NCBI GenBank assembly: GCA_036874045.1
Contig: CM072341.1
Coordinates: 16,380,501 to 16,444,500 of the forward strand
Reading direction: 5' to 3'
Source: Cymodocea nodosa
Taxonomy: Eukaryota; Streptophyta; Magnoliopsida; Alismatales; Cymodoceaceae
DNA: 64,000 nt
The notes under the pieces: generated by a model
Told to the model about the DNA's origin: nothing
The model's input: only the letters and a program-made list of their open reading frames with translations
The model's database searches: none
Shown: positions 35,765 through 49,611 of the stretch, in pieces
Numbering within the stretch: the first letter of the stretch is position 1
Layout of the letters: each line of letters opens with the position of its first letter
Made by a program: the position numbers and the translations under genes

Positions 35765-38026
35765 CTAAAAATTCATCTTGAGTAGAAAGGGCATCTGATC
35801 ATAGAAAGGTGGATCAGAGAATTTCCCTGTGAGTATCTGCGACGTAACATGGAGATTTGCGGCCTCGGTGTAATGGATTCCATCCCAATTGATATGCTTC
35901 GTTGGGTCGTCACATCCTATAGCCGTCACCTCACTCCCATTTATGGTTTTTTTCTGTCCACATGAAATCTGAGGACTGTAGTTCAATGGTGGACCGCCAA
36001 GGCCACAGCAAGCCATTAATGGATTCTCAAATCCTGGAAGAAGATTTTAAAAAGAATCACCTCAAATAAGAAATACAAGAAAGATAGAGACTTTATTGCT
36101 TTAATTATGGCATAATATGGCACTCAGAAGATAATTATACAATATGAAACCACCTAATTTGTATGTAATCAACCTAAATAGCCAAAGAATCAGACGTCCT
36201 TAATAAAATATAGAATTAAAATTATAAGGCATCATGTGTTCAAAAGATTTGGTGGTATTTTTCCAAACAAATGCCTACTTGAATTCCTTTGTTCGTCATT
36301 GTTTTGTAGTTGCTCTTAAAGTTTACACGGAATTGAAAGCCGCCAATAATATGTGTAAGAAGGTAAGAACATTACTAACCATAACGTGAATAATTTGCAA
36401 TAAGGTTGCTCTTTATGGAGAAAATGTCGGTGTAAGTAATGTTTGCAGCAGTGAGATCACCTTGCAACTTTGCACAAAGAGCATGAAGCTGTAGATTAAA
36501 AAACCTTGCAGCAAGGTTGTGAGAAGCCACACAACCATGCTCATCCAACTTTGAAGGGTCTTTTCCAAACCAATATATATACCGAGGTAAACATCCGAGG
36601 GGGCCAGTGTTGTGTATCCAAAATCTTCTTGCCCCTTGGTCGTATAGTTTCTGTGAATTGTGAGGAAATCGAAATAACAAGATCACTTACACTACAAATA
36701 TCTGAACAAGTCACGGAAATTTTGCAACCATACTATTAACTGCAATTCCAAATGAGCATGCTTGTTTTGAAACGAATTGATTTCAGACAGGTGGATAACA
36801 AATCTAAAACAACCGAGCAATCCTAAACATTTTGTTTGTATTCTGACGATTTAATATTAGTAGTTGGTGGAACGAACAGTAATTGTAATATATAAACTAT
36901 ATCTAGTTTACTGAATTAGCGTCATGCAAGCAAACTGCTGGAGAGAATAAGTCCTGACCTTGATTCCTTTTTCAAACTCTCGTAAAATGGTAGGGATGGA
37001 AGCTAGGACCTGATCCTCGGATTTTGAGAAAAACGCATCAGCCAAGTCATTTTGACCTACATCAAATGTATAGAGGGCCTGAGCAAAAGACTCCTGTCGA
37101 GGAAGAACCTTTTTCAATTTGGAATCCCCTGAAAGAGGATGATGAGATGCATCACTGAATCCATTTCATCAGAAGAAAATAAATTTTATGGATTATGTTA
37201 GAATTTTGAAAAAATTCAGATGGAAATCAAATCATAATAAAATGTGATTAAAGAAAAAAAAACACATGAAACAAAGGGAAAGTGGAATGATAGTTTCAAA
37301 GATCCTCTCTTGAACGAATAATTCATCTAAAAAACGCATACGCCCATCATCAAAAGGAGAGTTATCATTCCTAATACATAAATAAATCAAAAAAGCTGAA
37401 AAACTTGCAACTTCTCGTCCAAAGATTAATGTTGGACCTAAGTCCTCTACCTTCGAGGAGGAGCTCAAGTACTCTGGCTTTGAAGTTCATGAACTGAGCG
37501 ACCTGGATGCCGAAAGAGAAGGGGCAGACAGCGTTAACAGTTGCCGGGAGAACGGTGGAACCAGCAGCAGCGAAATTACATCCTCTTCCGAAGTTGGGTG
37601 CACCAAGTGAATCTAAATATGCGTTCAGTGGCGGCAACTCCATTGCCTCCAATGCGACGGAAACGCGTCATTTTGCATGTCCAGACAAAGTACAAGACAT
37701 GATTTTGTTACGGAATATTGCAGGATCATCGTAATTCGTAACAGAATAAAGGGATGGGACGGGGAAGGAAGAAGTGAAGGTTTACTCAAGAAGTCTATGA
37801 TAAGGCGTCCATCGCAGAGCCTCCCAGCCGGGCGGCCAAAGTGCGTTTCCCCGTTAGGAAGGCGAAGCTCGTCCCCCATTCCCACGATGAGATTGCCGGT
37901 GTCGGAGTTGGAGTCACCGAAGTTGAAGGCGGCCGGGTAGTCGAATTCGGAGGCCGCGGCAGCAGCGACCGCGAGGAGGAGGACGCACACCGCCGTCAAG
38001 GTGGAGTGCAGGGAGGAAGGCGACAT
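35765..38026 (-). CDS. GDSL esterase/lipase G4, first acceptor lost
   Basis: Same five-exon layout as G1: complement(35765-36033, 36380-36650, 36959-37128, 37451-37651, 37786-38026). All catalytic motifs (GDSN, GQND, DGIH) are kept. The acceptor dinucleotide of intron 1 (minus strand, 37653-37652) is AT where G1 has AG, through three nearby substitutions, so normal splicing should fail. An AG 39 nt further downstream (minus strand TATTTAG, near 37613) would keep frame and drop 13 residues including MEAMELPPL. Retained intron 1 reads on to a stop near 37625. G1 has FCDGRLT where G4 has LCDGRLI. It may be a pseudogene or an altered-splice enzyme. Confidence 0.75.
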
Positions 38027-38419
38027 GATGGCGTGGTGGTGGTGCTGGTTGGCAAGTGGCATCGACGCTGGCTCTTCCTGCTGTACATAAGCATACATTT
38101 GTGGTGAAGCATGGAGTAAGCTTTACGCGGGAGCAAGGTGGAGAGTTTGATAGGGCAGGCACATCGATTAGGGTTGTCTTCCAACTAACTTATCCCAACC
38201 AGAAGCCGGCGCTCCTTGTGCCTTTTTCTTCTTCTTCTTTTAATTCGCCTGCCGCCTGGGCTTCAGCTTCAGCTTCAGCTCTCACATGTGTGGGACATTA
38301 GAATCAACTTTTGTTCAACAAATACGAGTGCACCGACGAGAAGCCCTTCTTCAGTCCATGGGTGAGAAAATCACCGTTCCAGAAGAAAAGGTCGGCTTTA
38401 AAGGATTCCTGCTAATCTT
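38027..38419 (-). promoter_or_regulatory. Upstream region of GDSL G4
   Basis: Homologous to 4022-4375 with the same CTT-rich and GCTTCA repeats. Homology to G1 stops near the unit boundary at 38420. Confidence 0.35.
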
Positions 38420-40281
38420 TTTGGTAGTCATAAGTACTTTATTTTAGAGCAAATTCTTACCATCCATGTATTTTGATAGATTATTAAAATTAAAGAATTT
38501 TGACTTCTCTATCTCTCTCTCTCTAGATCTCTCCAACCATCTATTTCTCTTTCTTCAACCTTTTCTTTTTCTCTTAATTTGACAAACACAGGGGCTTGAA
38601 TCTTAATATAAATATATATAATAATGTTGTTGTGAATAAGTAATTTGATTGTAGGTGTTTATGATGGAAGGTTGAGATTTAATCTCAACTTTCATCAAGA
38701 ACTAACGCTCGCCGACGTGGAGGGCTGGTTCAGTCGGGGTGGAAGTCATGTGATTCGTTAGCGAGGGGGCAGCAGAAGCCACGTAGTGGTTCACCTACAC
38801 CTCATGCTCGAAGATGACGAACACAGTAATTTAAAATATTTCTTACGCAAGCCATTCAATCAATTAGCTTACCTTGTACGTGCGTACATACTTCTCACAT
38901 TTCATGCACCCTCTTCAAACACAAACAAGTTACAGAAACCCCCACACGTCCATTATGTATTAATGTATGATGTCATCATCGTCAAAATGATTGGTTAATT
39001 GCCAAGGTGTAAATTAAGCTTCCCATCAGCTTGCAAATTGGAACTCCATCATTTAACCAACGATTGTTTTAATTTCTTTTTTTATTAAAATACAATTGAC
39101 AACTTTAGCAAATTGAGAGATGTTTGTGTACTAGAAAATTGTAAAAAGAAAATAACAAAATATTATAGAAAATGATGAAAAGGAAAGTAATAAAAAATAA
39201 AGGTATTTATACATAAAATAGAAAATGATGAAATTTGAAATATATGTGTTTGTGTACAAAACAAAAAAAAGACGAAAAATCATAAAATATAAAATAAATA
39301 TATATATATTTATTTATAAAATAAATAATGTTAAAATTAATAAATTAAATATTTTTTGTATTTATCTATAAGATAAAAAATAATAAAATTTGTCATAAAT
39401 AATATAAGATAAAGTCATTTAGTAATAATATTTATAATATAAAATATATTTCACATATCTTTATTATTTTATATATCTCTCATAATATAAATTCTCATTT
39501 ACTAAGGATATAAACAATTTTTATATCAAAATTACTTGTTATTAATATATTTTGTAATAATTCATATTTTCTTTTCTTTTATTTTTTATCAATTTCGAAG
39601 ATAAAAAGTTTAAAAATAACAAAAATTTATTTAATTTACAAATACCTGTCATTTTCTAGGTCTAGAAACACTTGCTTAATTATTTACCTTATTCATAAAT
39701 GACATTTCTTTATTCTTTGTTAATCGGCCTACGAGGTGGGCTCCAATCCGTCACTTCGTTTCGTGCTCCTCCGTGGTCATCATCGACCGAGCAAAAAAAT
39801 TTGCAATACCTACCACAAACACAACAGATACGCCACCGCTGGTTTCGTGTGGCGCCCGAAATACCAAGTATATATTTTTTATTTCTAGAAAATTACATAT
39901 TCAAATCGAAAAAAAGTTATCGATTTATAGAAAAGAATTTGAATACGCAAATTAATCGAGAGAGAAAAAGGTTATCAAAAATGAACGTTCCTAAACCAGT
40001 ATTTTTTCTTTTTCGTAGAATGATTACTCTGCTGTGTACACGCTTGGAACGACCACCATGCACGGTCCAGCGATCCTTGTTTTATAATGATACCTTTACG
40101 AACGAGGCGGAAGAATCGTAGCCAACGAAATTGGAATCCCGCATCTCCGGCCAGCGCACTCTGTTCCAACGCCTCGCTCTCTTCCACCCACGGTTGCTTC
40201 TCTACAGAGTTCAAGTCCCTCCTCGTTCCCGCATACCATGCATATAGATAGATACATAGATAAGTAGATTGATAGAAAAAG
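38420..40281 (+). promoter_or_regulatory. Upstream region of ARM A3
   Basis: Counterpart of 13551-15427 with the same CT-rich run, 9 bp-arm palindrome and GATA-rich leader before the ATG. Small indels and substitutions distinguish it from unit 1. The first 718 bp look identical to 63283-64000. Confidence 0.4.
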
Positions 40282-42997
40282 ATGGGTAAGGTGATGCAGA
40301 AGAGAGGAGACTCCATGCTGACGGTCGAGGTAGACAAGTTGCAGAGGGGAGGAGACGGCAGAAGGATGCCGTCCCCAGTACCCATCGCCCGAAACAGCAG
40401 CAACGCCACGGGAGAGAACTCCTTCCTAAGAAGAGCTAGCAATGACGAGGCACCCGAGATGAGGCTTACCCTCTTCGCCCTACGACTAGCCCTGCTCGAG
40501 AAGGCAGCCAGCGGCCTAGGCGCTCTCGGTTTCGCCTGGGCCACCGTGGTCCTTCTCGGGGGCTTTGCAGGTGTGCTCCGGGAGGAAGACTTCTGGTACG
40601 TCACCGTAATTATTGTCATAGAAGGGGCCAGGATCTTCAGCCGAAGCCATGAGTTGGAGTGGCAGCGTCACACGACCTGGACCTCAGGCCGCGCCAGCCG
40701 TTACAGCATCCGAGGGATCAGGTCCAGTCTCATGGACTTGAGCTTGCGCTTGTCCCCTTGGGACAAACATAATCGCAGTCGAAATCAAAGGGAGGTTGCC
40801 CCCAGCCAACAACCCGAGAAAAGCCCCAACATTGGCGGCAGCGTCCACGACTCCGGACTCCAGAGGACGTGGAACTCGTCCGAGGTATCCTTGCTGCCAT
40901 ACACCGGTTGGGTCACCCTGTCCAAGAATGTCAGCAGGTAAATAAATAAATTAATATTCTGGTTTTAGAATTTAAAGAGAGAGATAGAGAGAGAGAGCGT
41001 GATGTGGTCTGATATATATAGAATGTTTGGTTGCCGCCGGATCGGTCAGGCTACTCAGCTGGCTCCAGTTGCTGTCCGCCGTGGCTTCCGTGGTGTTGTC
41101 CCTGATGAGGGTGATCGAAGAAGATTACGACAAGAACAGGGAGAAACCCGAAACAAGGAACATGAACGAGTCCCTGAACATATTCTACGGCCTGGCGCTG
41201 GCGGAGGCGCTGTTGTTCTTGCTGGAAAAGGCCTACTGGGAGTGGAAGATGACCTTCTGCAATCTTCTGAGCGAGGTAAACAGGGCGTGTGGTTTCCAGG
41301 ACACCGAGGCCGACATGGTACACATGACACGGTTCTTCTACGACGCCTACTCCAAGTGCATCAACGGGAGTGTCTTCGACGGGCTTAAGATGGACCTGGT
41401 CTCATTTGCCGAGGAGCTGCTGGCGTCGGAGTCGTCCGACGAGCAGCACATCGGGGCGAAGATCCTCCTCAAGTTCGTCACGGAAGAGAAGTTCACCACC
41501 GACACTCTCCGCAAGATAGCGACCAGCACCAGGACGATGGAGAGGCTGGTGGACATGTTGAGCTGGAAGGACCCGGTGGAGGAGCAGATGAGGATTGCTG
41601 CGGCGGAGATCGTGTGGAGACTCTCTGGAAAGAAGCAAAACGCGCTTCGGGTGGCCGAGATCCCAGGATCCATCGCGTCCATATCATCCCTGTTGTACAC
41701 CGAACCAACAGCGCCGGACTCCAAACCCGACGAGATAAGCAAGAGACGTGCCTTGCCCGACAACCAAAACTACGAGTACTCTGCCTTCAACTGTCTTGGC
41801 CTGCGGATACTGAAGAAGATCGCCCACGACCACGAGAACAGCACCAAGATAGCCAACACCAGGGGTGTGCTGCCGAAGGTGATAGACTTCACGGGGAACG
41901 GGGAGAGAGTGCTAGGCCAGTCCAGCACCACTGACACCCAGATCAAGTCGATGAAATACGCCCTCCAGCTGTTGAAGATGTTGGCCAAAACTTCGGGGGA
42001 GACTGGGAGGGGGCTCCGGCAGGAAATATCGGAGAACATCTTCAGCATCAGCAACCTCCGGGACATCCTCCGATACGGGCAGAACCACGTTCGGATGCAG
42101 ACGCTGGCCATCGAGATCATGACCGGCCTCGGGATGGATGACGACGCCACGGACAGGATTGGCTCCACCGGAGGGATCATCAGGGAGCTGTTCAGGATCT
42201 TTTTCTTACGGGGACCACTAACGGAGAACCAGAATCCGGTGAGGGCCGAGGCCGGGGAGGCGTTGGTGATGCTGACTGTGGACAGCCAAGCAAACTGCCA
42301 GAGGACGTTGAGGATGGAGCATGTCGGTCGGCTCATCGACGCACTCGAAGACCCGCTGCTGATGAGGAGTTCGGCCAGAATTCTCCGGAACCTCTGCGCA
42401 TACAGCGGACCTGAGAACGCCCATCGTCTCCGACGAGTCGTTGCCGCGACACCAACCGTAAGACACCAATTAACTGCATGAACTAGCACTAGTCTGTAGC
42501 CTCATCAAGTGCCAATTAAGACAAAAATTTCACGTTTTTCGATCGCTCCGGCCTACATGCAGGTTCTGAAGAATCTCATGCAAGAAGATCAGAAAATGCT
42601 GGAGGTAATGATCGGGTTGGCGACGCAGATTTTCAAGCTCATGAGCCCAGAAGAAGTGCAGAAAGAGTTCAAGAAGGCCGGGATCGAGGAAAGCAGGCTA
42701 GCCGAGAAGCTGGTGGAGATACTGAGAGACAACAAGGAACCCAGCGTCGATCACCCAAGGATGAGGAGGTTTGCGGTGGAGCTGGCGACGTGGATGATGG
42801 AGTTGGAGGAAGAGATGAAGATGGTGTTCAGGAGGGAAGGGCTGGAGGAGGAGCTGATGAACATCGCCGAGACCACGTCGGAGCTTGAATCCTTCCTGTT
42901 GTTCTCCTGGAGCTGTGGGATGAGCCGCCATCCCACGACCATGCTTGCTGTTGTGGATAATGCACTCGACCTTGTCAGAAGTGCCGGAAGTATATAG
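40282..42997 (+). CDS. Membrane-anchored ARM-repeat protein A3
   Basis: join(40282-40937, 41050-42457, 42563-42997), 832 residues, same splice sites and domain layout as A1 (four N-terminal hydrophobic segments, then ARM-type helices). Where A1 and A3 differ, A3 often agrees with A2/A4 (for example ADMVHM, LKMDL, DEQHIG, KIATST), so those A1 states are derived. A3 has its own changes, such as REKPETRNMNESLN, EEQMRI, TRGVL and FFLRGP. No broken motif is seen. The unknown function stated for A1 applies here. Confidence 0.87.
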
Positions 42998-43319
42998 AAA
43001 TCCGTTTTTTTTATAATTTTAATGTTTTTCTTAGATTTACATTCAAGATTTTAGTCAGTCAAAATATCGACAAACCGTGTCATGTTTATTCAAATTTATA
43101 CTGTGTATTATTCATATGTTACCTTAATTGATGTCAAAATTTTAAAATCTCATCTGTTTTATTTTGACCAGCACAAAAGGATGGTCATCGACCTAAATTG
43201 AAGGAGCGTTTGCTTACACAAATAATGAGTTACATGCATGCTATAAAAAAATATATTGCTTGACTAAAAATAAAATCTCTAAATTTTCTCTCTAATTTTA
43301 ACCAATTATATGTTATATT
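42998..43319. other. 3' flank of A3 up to Copia copy 2
   Basis: Counterpart of 18144-18461. The 5-mer before the element is ATATT (43315-43319). Confidence 0.5.
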
Positions 43320-44640
43320 TGTTAAAACCTGATGACTTAACATACGGAAGGTGAATGTTAATAATATTTGTTTCTTAGCAATTTGAAGAATAATTGGTAA
43401 TGTAAAATAGCAGTCACACAATAAAAAGAATGTACACAAGATTTTTAAGTGGTTCATCACTAACGTCTAGTCCACCCCCAAGGAATACTTGAGCTTCACT
43501 AATCTTTCAAAGACTTACAATCACTTGCTTTCAGGTCAAAGCAAGAACCAACCGATCTGATTGAGCTTTCAAGTCGTAGCTCTAACCAACCTTTCACTGA
43601 AGTTTTTAATTCATGTACTTCAGTAAACACTTGGTTGAATGTATCAGAGTTGAGTGCATTCAGAGGTTCTAAATTTGAGTCTGTATATGCTAATGATGAT
43701 TTGATCTCGAAGACTTTCTTCTATTGAGCTTGGTATATAGATTTGTATGAATAAAAAGCTATTTGCTTCTGTTGTCTGTTGCTTGTATATATACTATTAT
43801 GTGTAACGATCATATTTTCTTCCAACGGATGTATTCTGATGTAATTGGAAAGATTTTAGACCCAAATTTGGTAAGTTACCGTTTAGGAAGGCATTTCAAG
43901 ATACCCTTCCGATTTCTTGGGTTTTTCGGAGGCTTAATCATGTAACTCTCCGAAAATCAATAGTAACCTACCAAGAAGTCACTTAAGTCTTTTTGCCATG
44001 TAGGATTTCAGATCGTACATATGAGCTGTCATTAGATCGGATACTTGCAACTGTAACTTACCAAACTATTCTTTGACTGTCGGATAGTTAGCTACAATAG
44101 CCCTCCAAAATCCTTTTTTAAGTTTTCGACTACTTTCTTATATCAACATGTGCATAATAGAATAACTTAAGTTTTCAGAAGGTTATAACTGTAACTCACC
44201 GAACACTTTTCAAATTTTGGATAGTAGCTACAGTAACTTTTCGATTTTTCTTTTAAGCTTTTGTCTAGATTTCTACACATGGGAAATTCAATGACTTAAG
44301 TTTCGGATGGTGATAACTGTAACTCATGGAAACTCTTCAAATTTCGGATAGTTAGCTATAGCTGACTTTCCGATTCTTCATACAGCCATCTTTCTAACTC
44401 TCCGAATGCCTTCTACTTTTGGATAGTTATTCTTCTAACTATCCGATAGTGTTGCTATTACTTTATACTGCCTTTCAGATACTTAAACCTATAACTGTCT
44501 AATCTTCTTGTGGCTCTATAGCAGCAATTTCTTAACCATCTGTATCGACTTCTGCTCTTTTGCTGAACTGTTATACTTGAGAAATACAATTTGATACCTC
44601 GCATTGATTTTTACATTATCAAAATCCTGAGGACCTTTTA
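43320..44640 (-). repeat. 3' LTR of Copia copy 2
   Basis: 1,321 bp, ends TGTTAAAACC and CTTTTA. It differs from its unit-1 partner at several positions in the first 150 bp, then becomes nearly identical toward its inner end. Confidence 0.87.
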
Positions 44641-45011
44641 AGCTCCCCCTTTTTGATAATGGTAAAAACCTTACAATATATTACATGTATTTCTCTCCTT
44701 ATATGTCTATACAGATAATCACACAAGGAAATAGAATACAGAGGATTGAAAAATTGAGAATACTCCCCCTATTTGTCTGAAACTCTCCCTGAGTTTGCTC
44801 CCCTTACTTTGTTGCAGTCTTCTAAGAAGGTATGATTTTTCTCCCCCTTTTTTGTCATTTGTCAAAAGGAGATACTGACAAATTATAGCTGGCTGAAAAG
44901 TGGCTAAATTGCTGCAAGACAGAATTCTTAATAGAACAAGCTCCTAGATGTGAGCTTGGAGAGTAGAGAGGTATTGAATTATAAATCATTCAAAGAACAA
45001 ATGCCTAAGTT

Positions 45012-45867
45012 TCATCTAATATGATTAAATGCAGCTTCAGATAAACGTTTAGTGAAAATATCTGCAAGTTGATCTTTAGTAGAAACATATTCTAAAGAAA
45101 TATGACCTTTTTCAACATGGTCTCCTAGAAAGTGGTGTCTAATCTCGATATGTTTTGCTCTAGAGTGTAGAACTGTATTTTTGGAGAGATTGATGGCATT
45201 GTTATTGTCACAGTAAATAATTGTCTGCCAAAGTTTGTTGCATCTATAAAATCTGTGCACAACATAGACCTACTGTCATGTATTCAGCTTTAGTGGTAGA
45301 TAGAGCTATAGAATTTTGTTTCCTACTAAACCAAGAAACAAGTGAGTGACCAAGCGACTGACATGTTTTTCGATCTCATTTGCATCCTACATAATCTTCA
45401 TCACTGTAACCTACTAATGTCAGATGATTCTGTGAAGAATAGAATAAGCCAAAATCTTTGGTACCCTGTAAGTATTTAAAGATACATTTAACTGCTTTTA
45501 AATGTGATGCTTTTGGAGATGCTTGATATCTTGCACAAGCACAAATACTGAACATTATGTCTGGTCTACTAGCTGTTAGATACAGAAGTGATCCAATCAT
45601 GCCTTTGTATTTCTTTTGATCTACTGAATTGCCAAAGATATCCTTATCAAGTTTTTCATTTGAGTTCATAGGTGTATTTGCTACTTTGGATTTATCCATA
45701 CCAAATTTCAAGAGAATCTATTTGCAGAATTTTTCTTGATTCAGAAAGATGTCATGCTGTAGTTGATGAATTTGTAATCATAGAAAGAATTTTAATTCTC
45801 CCATAAGACTCATTTCAAATTCATTCTTCATTAAGGTCTAAAAATCATGACATAGTTTCTCATGTGT
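45012..45867 (-). pseudogene. Copia RT C-terminus and RNase H, copy 2
   Basis: Same content and stops as 20154-21009, with IGSLLYLTASRPDI in place of the copy 1 TANRPDI. Confidence 0.85.
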
Positions 45868-45872
45868 AGCAC

Positions 45873-48127
45873 TGTTTAGAATGAAAAAGTGCATATTATT
45901 AACAATTAAATGATGGTTAATTGCATAATATTTAGCTTATCATATGAGAATTAAGCCATTATGTTATAATTGCACTATTATATGCTTTAATTAAAGAATC
46001 TACTTAATTTTGGGGAATTAATGTTAATTTAGTACATTTCTGAACTGTCAGTAAGTTGCAGGTTGTGAAATTCTTAAGTATCCGAATTTTCTAATATTTC
46101 AAACAGTTATGTTTAACATACCGAACATATTTCAGACAGTTATGTTTAACAGATCAAATATTATCGGATAGTTATGTTTAAATTGCCGAACAGTTATGTT
46201 TTGAAAGAATAGTTTATTATTTCCTGAAGTACACGTGTCGAAACCATAATGCATGACTTAAGTGAACTTTCGGTGAGTTGTCGCTAACTATCCGAAATTG
46301 CAGCTGGGCATCGGATAATTATGTGTGTAACTCTTCGAAATCTATTTTTATTTATAAAATAGCTGAGGACACGTGTCATGTTCTGGGAAAGTGACTTAAG
46401 TGGATTTTCGGTGAGTTGTTGTTAACTATCCGAAATGCATCTGAGCATCGGATGGTTAGCTCTATAAATCTCCGAAATGTTTATTTTATTATTAAACTGC
46501 TACTGACATGTGTCGAGATCTGGTAGATTTATTTAAGTTATATATTGGTGAGTTATCTGTAACTATCCGAAATGCATCTGAGCATCGGATAGTTAAGTTT
46601 ATAAATATCCAAAATGCACCTGAGCATTGGATAGTTAAATTTATGCACGTGTTTTATAGTTAAATCAATGAAGAAAGTCCGTTGAGTTATCTGTAACTCC
46701 ACAGATTATGTATTTTCTAATATGCCATTGTAGCGGTTGCAGGAACAGACAATTGGAAGAAAAAAACCACGATCGCACATATTATATAGGAATTCACTCA
46801 TCGAAGGGAGAAGAAATCATCGTCGTTGATATGAATGAAGGAAATCCAACCAATCATTCAAGCAGAAGCAGTTACCACTGAAGAAATATAAAAGAAAAGA
46901 AGAAAAAATGAAGAAGAGTGTGATCGATGGATGGCCAGTGTGTACAGAGGAGGAGCACCGAGCTTTCTACAGATAGTATCGGTAATTCTCCAAAGTACCA
47001 CACCAACTATCGTTACCACCACCACAATCACCAACCATCGGAGGTCTATGAGAATACTTTCTTGTTGTCGGGTCGATTCCGAGCCAAACACAGTGCTTGA
47101 CAACCATTGTGAAGAGTGATCGCGTCGTGGGAAGGAAAGCCATTTTCACGAAGCGCCAACTCATATTTCAAGAGATCGTAAAGCTTTTAGCTTTGGCTTC
47201 GGGTTGATGCCTGTATGCTGAAGAGGAGATCATCTTACAATTCTGGACTCGCGATTCTATAGGGAGAGGAGACAGGATTGTAAGTGGTTTAATTTTCAGT
47301 GGTGTAATTGCATTGCAAGTAGTGTCGGAAGTATTACTATCGAGTGAGATTACTTTACATTTCACCTTTCTCCCATTTCCATGTTCATATTAAAACAAAA
47401 ATACCAAAAACAATTTATCTTTGTTTGTATGTTGTATTTGAGTGTTGTATTGTTTGTGTTGTATCGTGATTAATGTTATCTTTATCAGTTTTGTGATTGT
47501 TTTATGTTAATTTTAATTTTACAATTTACTGAAATTGGTTTGTTCAAAAGACTTAAAGATTTTAATAGTTAATGTTTGAATTATCTGAATGTTAGTAATG
47601 TTTAATGATAAATCCAATGTTAACTAGCATTAAAGAGCTTAATTGATGTTATTTACAATCTGTGGAATCGTCCAATGGTTGGCCGAATTCCTCTGTAAAT
47701 AGCAGTATTAAAAAGAAAAGACAAGCTCGTGGAGTTAACTTAAGTCCACGAGGATAGTCCGTTGAGTTAGCCATAACTCAACGAACTTTATTCCGTTGAG
47801 TTATGGCTAACTCAACGAACTTTATTCCGTTGAGTTAACTATAATTCAACGGAGAGCTTATTGAATATAAATTTGAATTGTTAACAAACGAATAGTTCTT
47901 AAGTTCTTCAGCAATTCCCTATGGGATCGACTTGTACTTGCACACTAATATAATAAACACTATGCACTTGCAGTTAAAGTACAAATTGGAATTAATATCT
48001 AAATTGTATTAAAGGTTGTTTGTTTACTTCTTAAAAGAAAAAGAATAGGCATAAAGATAAATTAACTAATTAAAACAAAAGTAACAAATCAAAGTTTTTC
48101 TGGTGTTGTGCTTGAAAAATCCAAACA
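45873..48127. mobile_element. Nested solo-LTR-like insertion, copy 2
   Basis: 2,255 bp, flanked by AGCAC at 45868-45872 and 48128-48132. By eye only about two substitutions separate it from 21015-23269. It contains the 138 bp modules (CACGTG at 46232 and 46370, CATGTG at 46508, CACGTG at 46646) and the palindrome array (about 47726-47852). Confidence 0.75.
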
Positions 48128-48738
48128 AGCACCAAAAATGATATCATCCACGTAGATCTGAATAATCAACATATGAGAATTTTCTGATTTAATAAATAAA
48201 GTATTGTCTGCAATTCCTATGTTAAACTGATTCTCAAGAAGGAAACCTTTCAGTTTATCATACCATGCACTTGGTGCTTGCTTTAGACTATAGAGAGTTT
48301 TATTCAGTTTGTATACATGGTTTGGTCTTTCTTCATTTTCAAAACATGGTAGCTGTTCTACATATACTTTCTCTTGTAAAATGTCATTCAGAAAGACACT
48401 TTTAACATCCATCTGATAGAGCTCGATTTTCATACTGCTTGCAAAGGCAAGTAACATTCTAATTACTTCAAGTCTTGCAACAGGTGCAAAAGTTTCTTCA
48501 TAATCGATTCATTCCTACTGGTTGTATCCCTAAGCAACAAGTATAGTTTTGTTCCTAATAATATTGCCATTATTATCAAGTTTATTCTTAAACACCCATC
48601 TAGTTCCAATGATTGATTTTTTAATGGGTCTTTCAATTAAATCCTAAACTTCATTTTTCTTGAACTCATTCAGTTCTTCTTGCGTGGCCAAAATCTAGTA
48701 TTCATCATTGCAAGCTTCTTCAATTGTTTTAGGTTCAG
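48128..48738 (-). pseudogene. Copia reverse transcriptase N-terminal half, copy 2
   Basis: Same as 23270-23880: YVDD intact, upstream stops, interrupted after IIFGA by the nested insertion. Confidence 0.87.
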
Positions 48739-48948
48739 TTTCAGATACAAAAGCACAATAATTGCAGATATTCTGAATTTTTCTTCTTGTTTGAACACCT
48801 TCATTTATATTCCCAATAATTTGTGCAATGGGATGTCCAGATTTTGTCTTCCAAGCTTTTTTGTCATAGTAGGTGTAAGCAGTGTTATACTATCCTTTTC
48901 CTGTAGAGTTTTCAGATTTCCTAATTCACTTTCACTATCTATTTTTAG

Positions 48949-49611
48949 CTATTTCAATTTTCCTACTAGGTCTTCATCAAAGGATACATTTATTGACTCT
49001 TCTACTCTTCTTTCATGTTCAAAATAGATCTTGTAAGCCTTACTTCTCGAAGAGTATCCAACTAGTAGGGTAGGATCAGATTTTACATCAAATTTGTCAT
49101 TTTGATCTCTTGTATTAAGCACAAAACATCTTGATCCAAAGACTTTAAAGTATCCAACGTTTGGTGTTTTACCATACCATAATTCAAAAGGTGTCTTATG
49201 CAAGATAGGCCTAAGATGAGTTCTGTTTATTGAATAACATGTAGTATTTACAGCTTCAACCCATAAGAACTTTGATAGATCAGATGTATTAAGAATTGTT
49301 CTTGACATTTCTTGTACTGATCTATTTTTCCTTTCTACAACTCTATTCTGTGCTGGAGTTCTTGGACATGACAATTCATGTAGTATGCCAAAGGAATTAC
49401 ATAATTCTTCAAATTCAAAATTTTCAAATTCACCTCCATGATCACTTATGATCCTTTTCAAAGTTGATTCTTTTTCATTTTGAATTCTAATATAGAGATG
49501 TTTGAATTCATAGCAAGCTTCATTCTTGTGTGCTAAAAAAATAACCCAAGTGAATCTTGTGTAATCATCAACTACCACTAAGATATATTTTCTTCCTCCT
49601 AAACTGTCCAT
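48949..49611 (-). pseudogene. Copia integrase core, copy 2
   Basis: 220-codon open stretch with all three catalytic acidic residues in recognisable context, including SDHGGEF. Several substitutions relative to copy 1 cluster between about 49310 and 49520. Confidence 0.88.

Larger units (their letters stand above)
13551..38419. repeat. 24.87 kb tandem unit 1
   Basis: The first unit of the array starts at TTTGGTAGTCATAAGTAC (13551), and the same junction sequence recurs at 38420 and 63283. It contains A1, Copia copy 1, a LINE remnant, g3, A2, a second LINE remnant and G4. It is 6 bp longer than unit 2 overall, the net of small indels, for example about 20 bp extra near 14305-14340. Confidence 0.92.
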
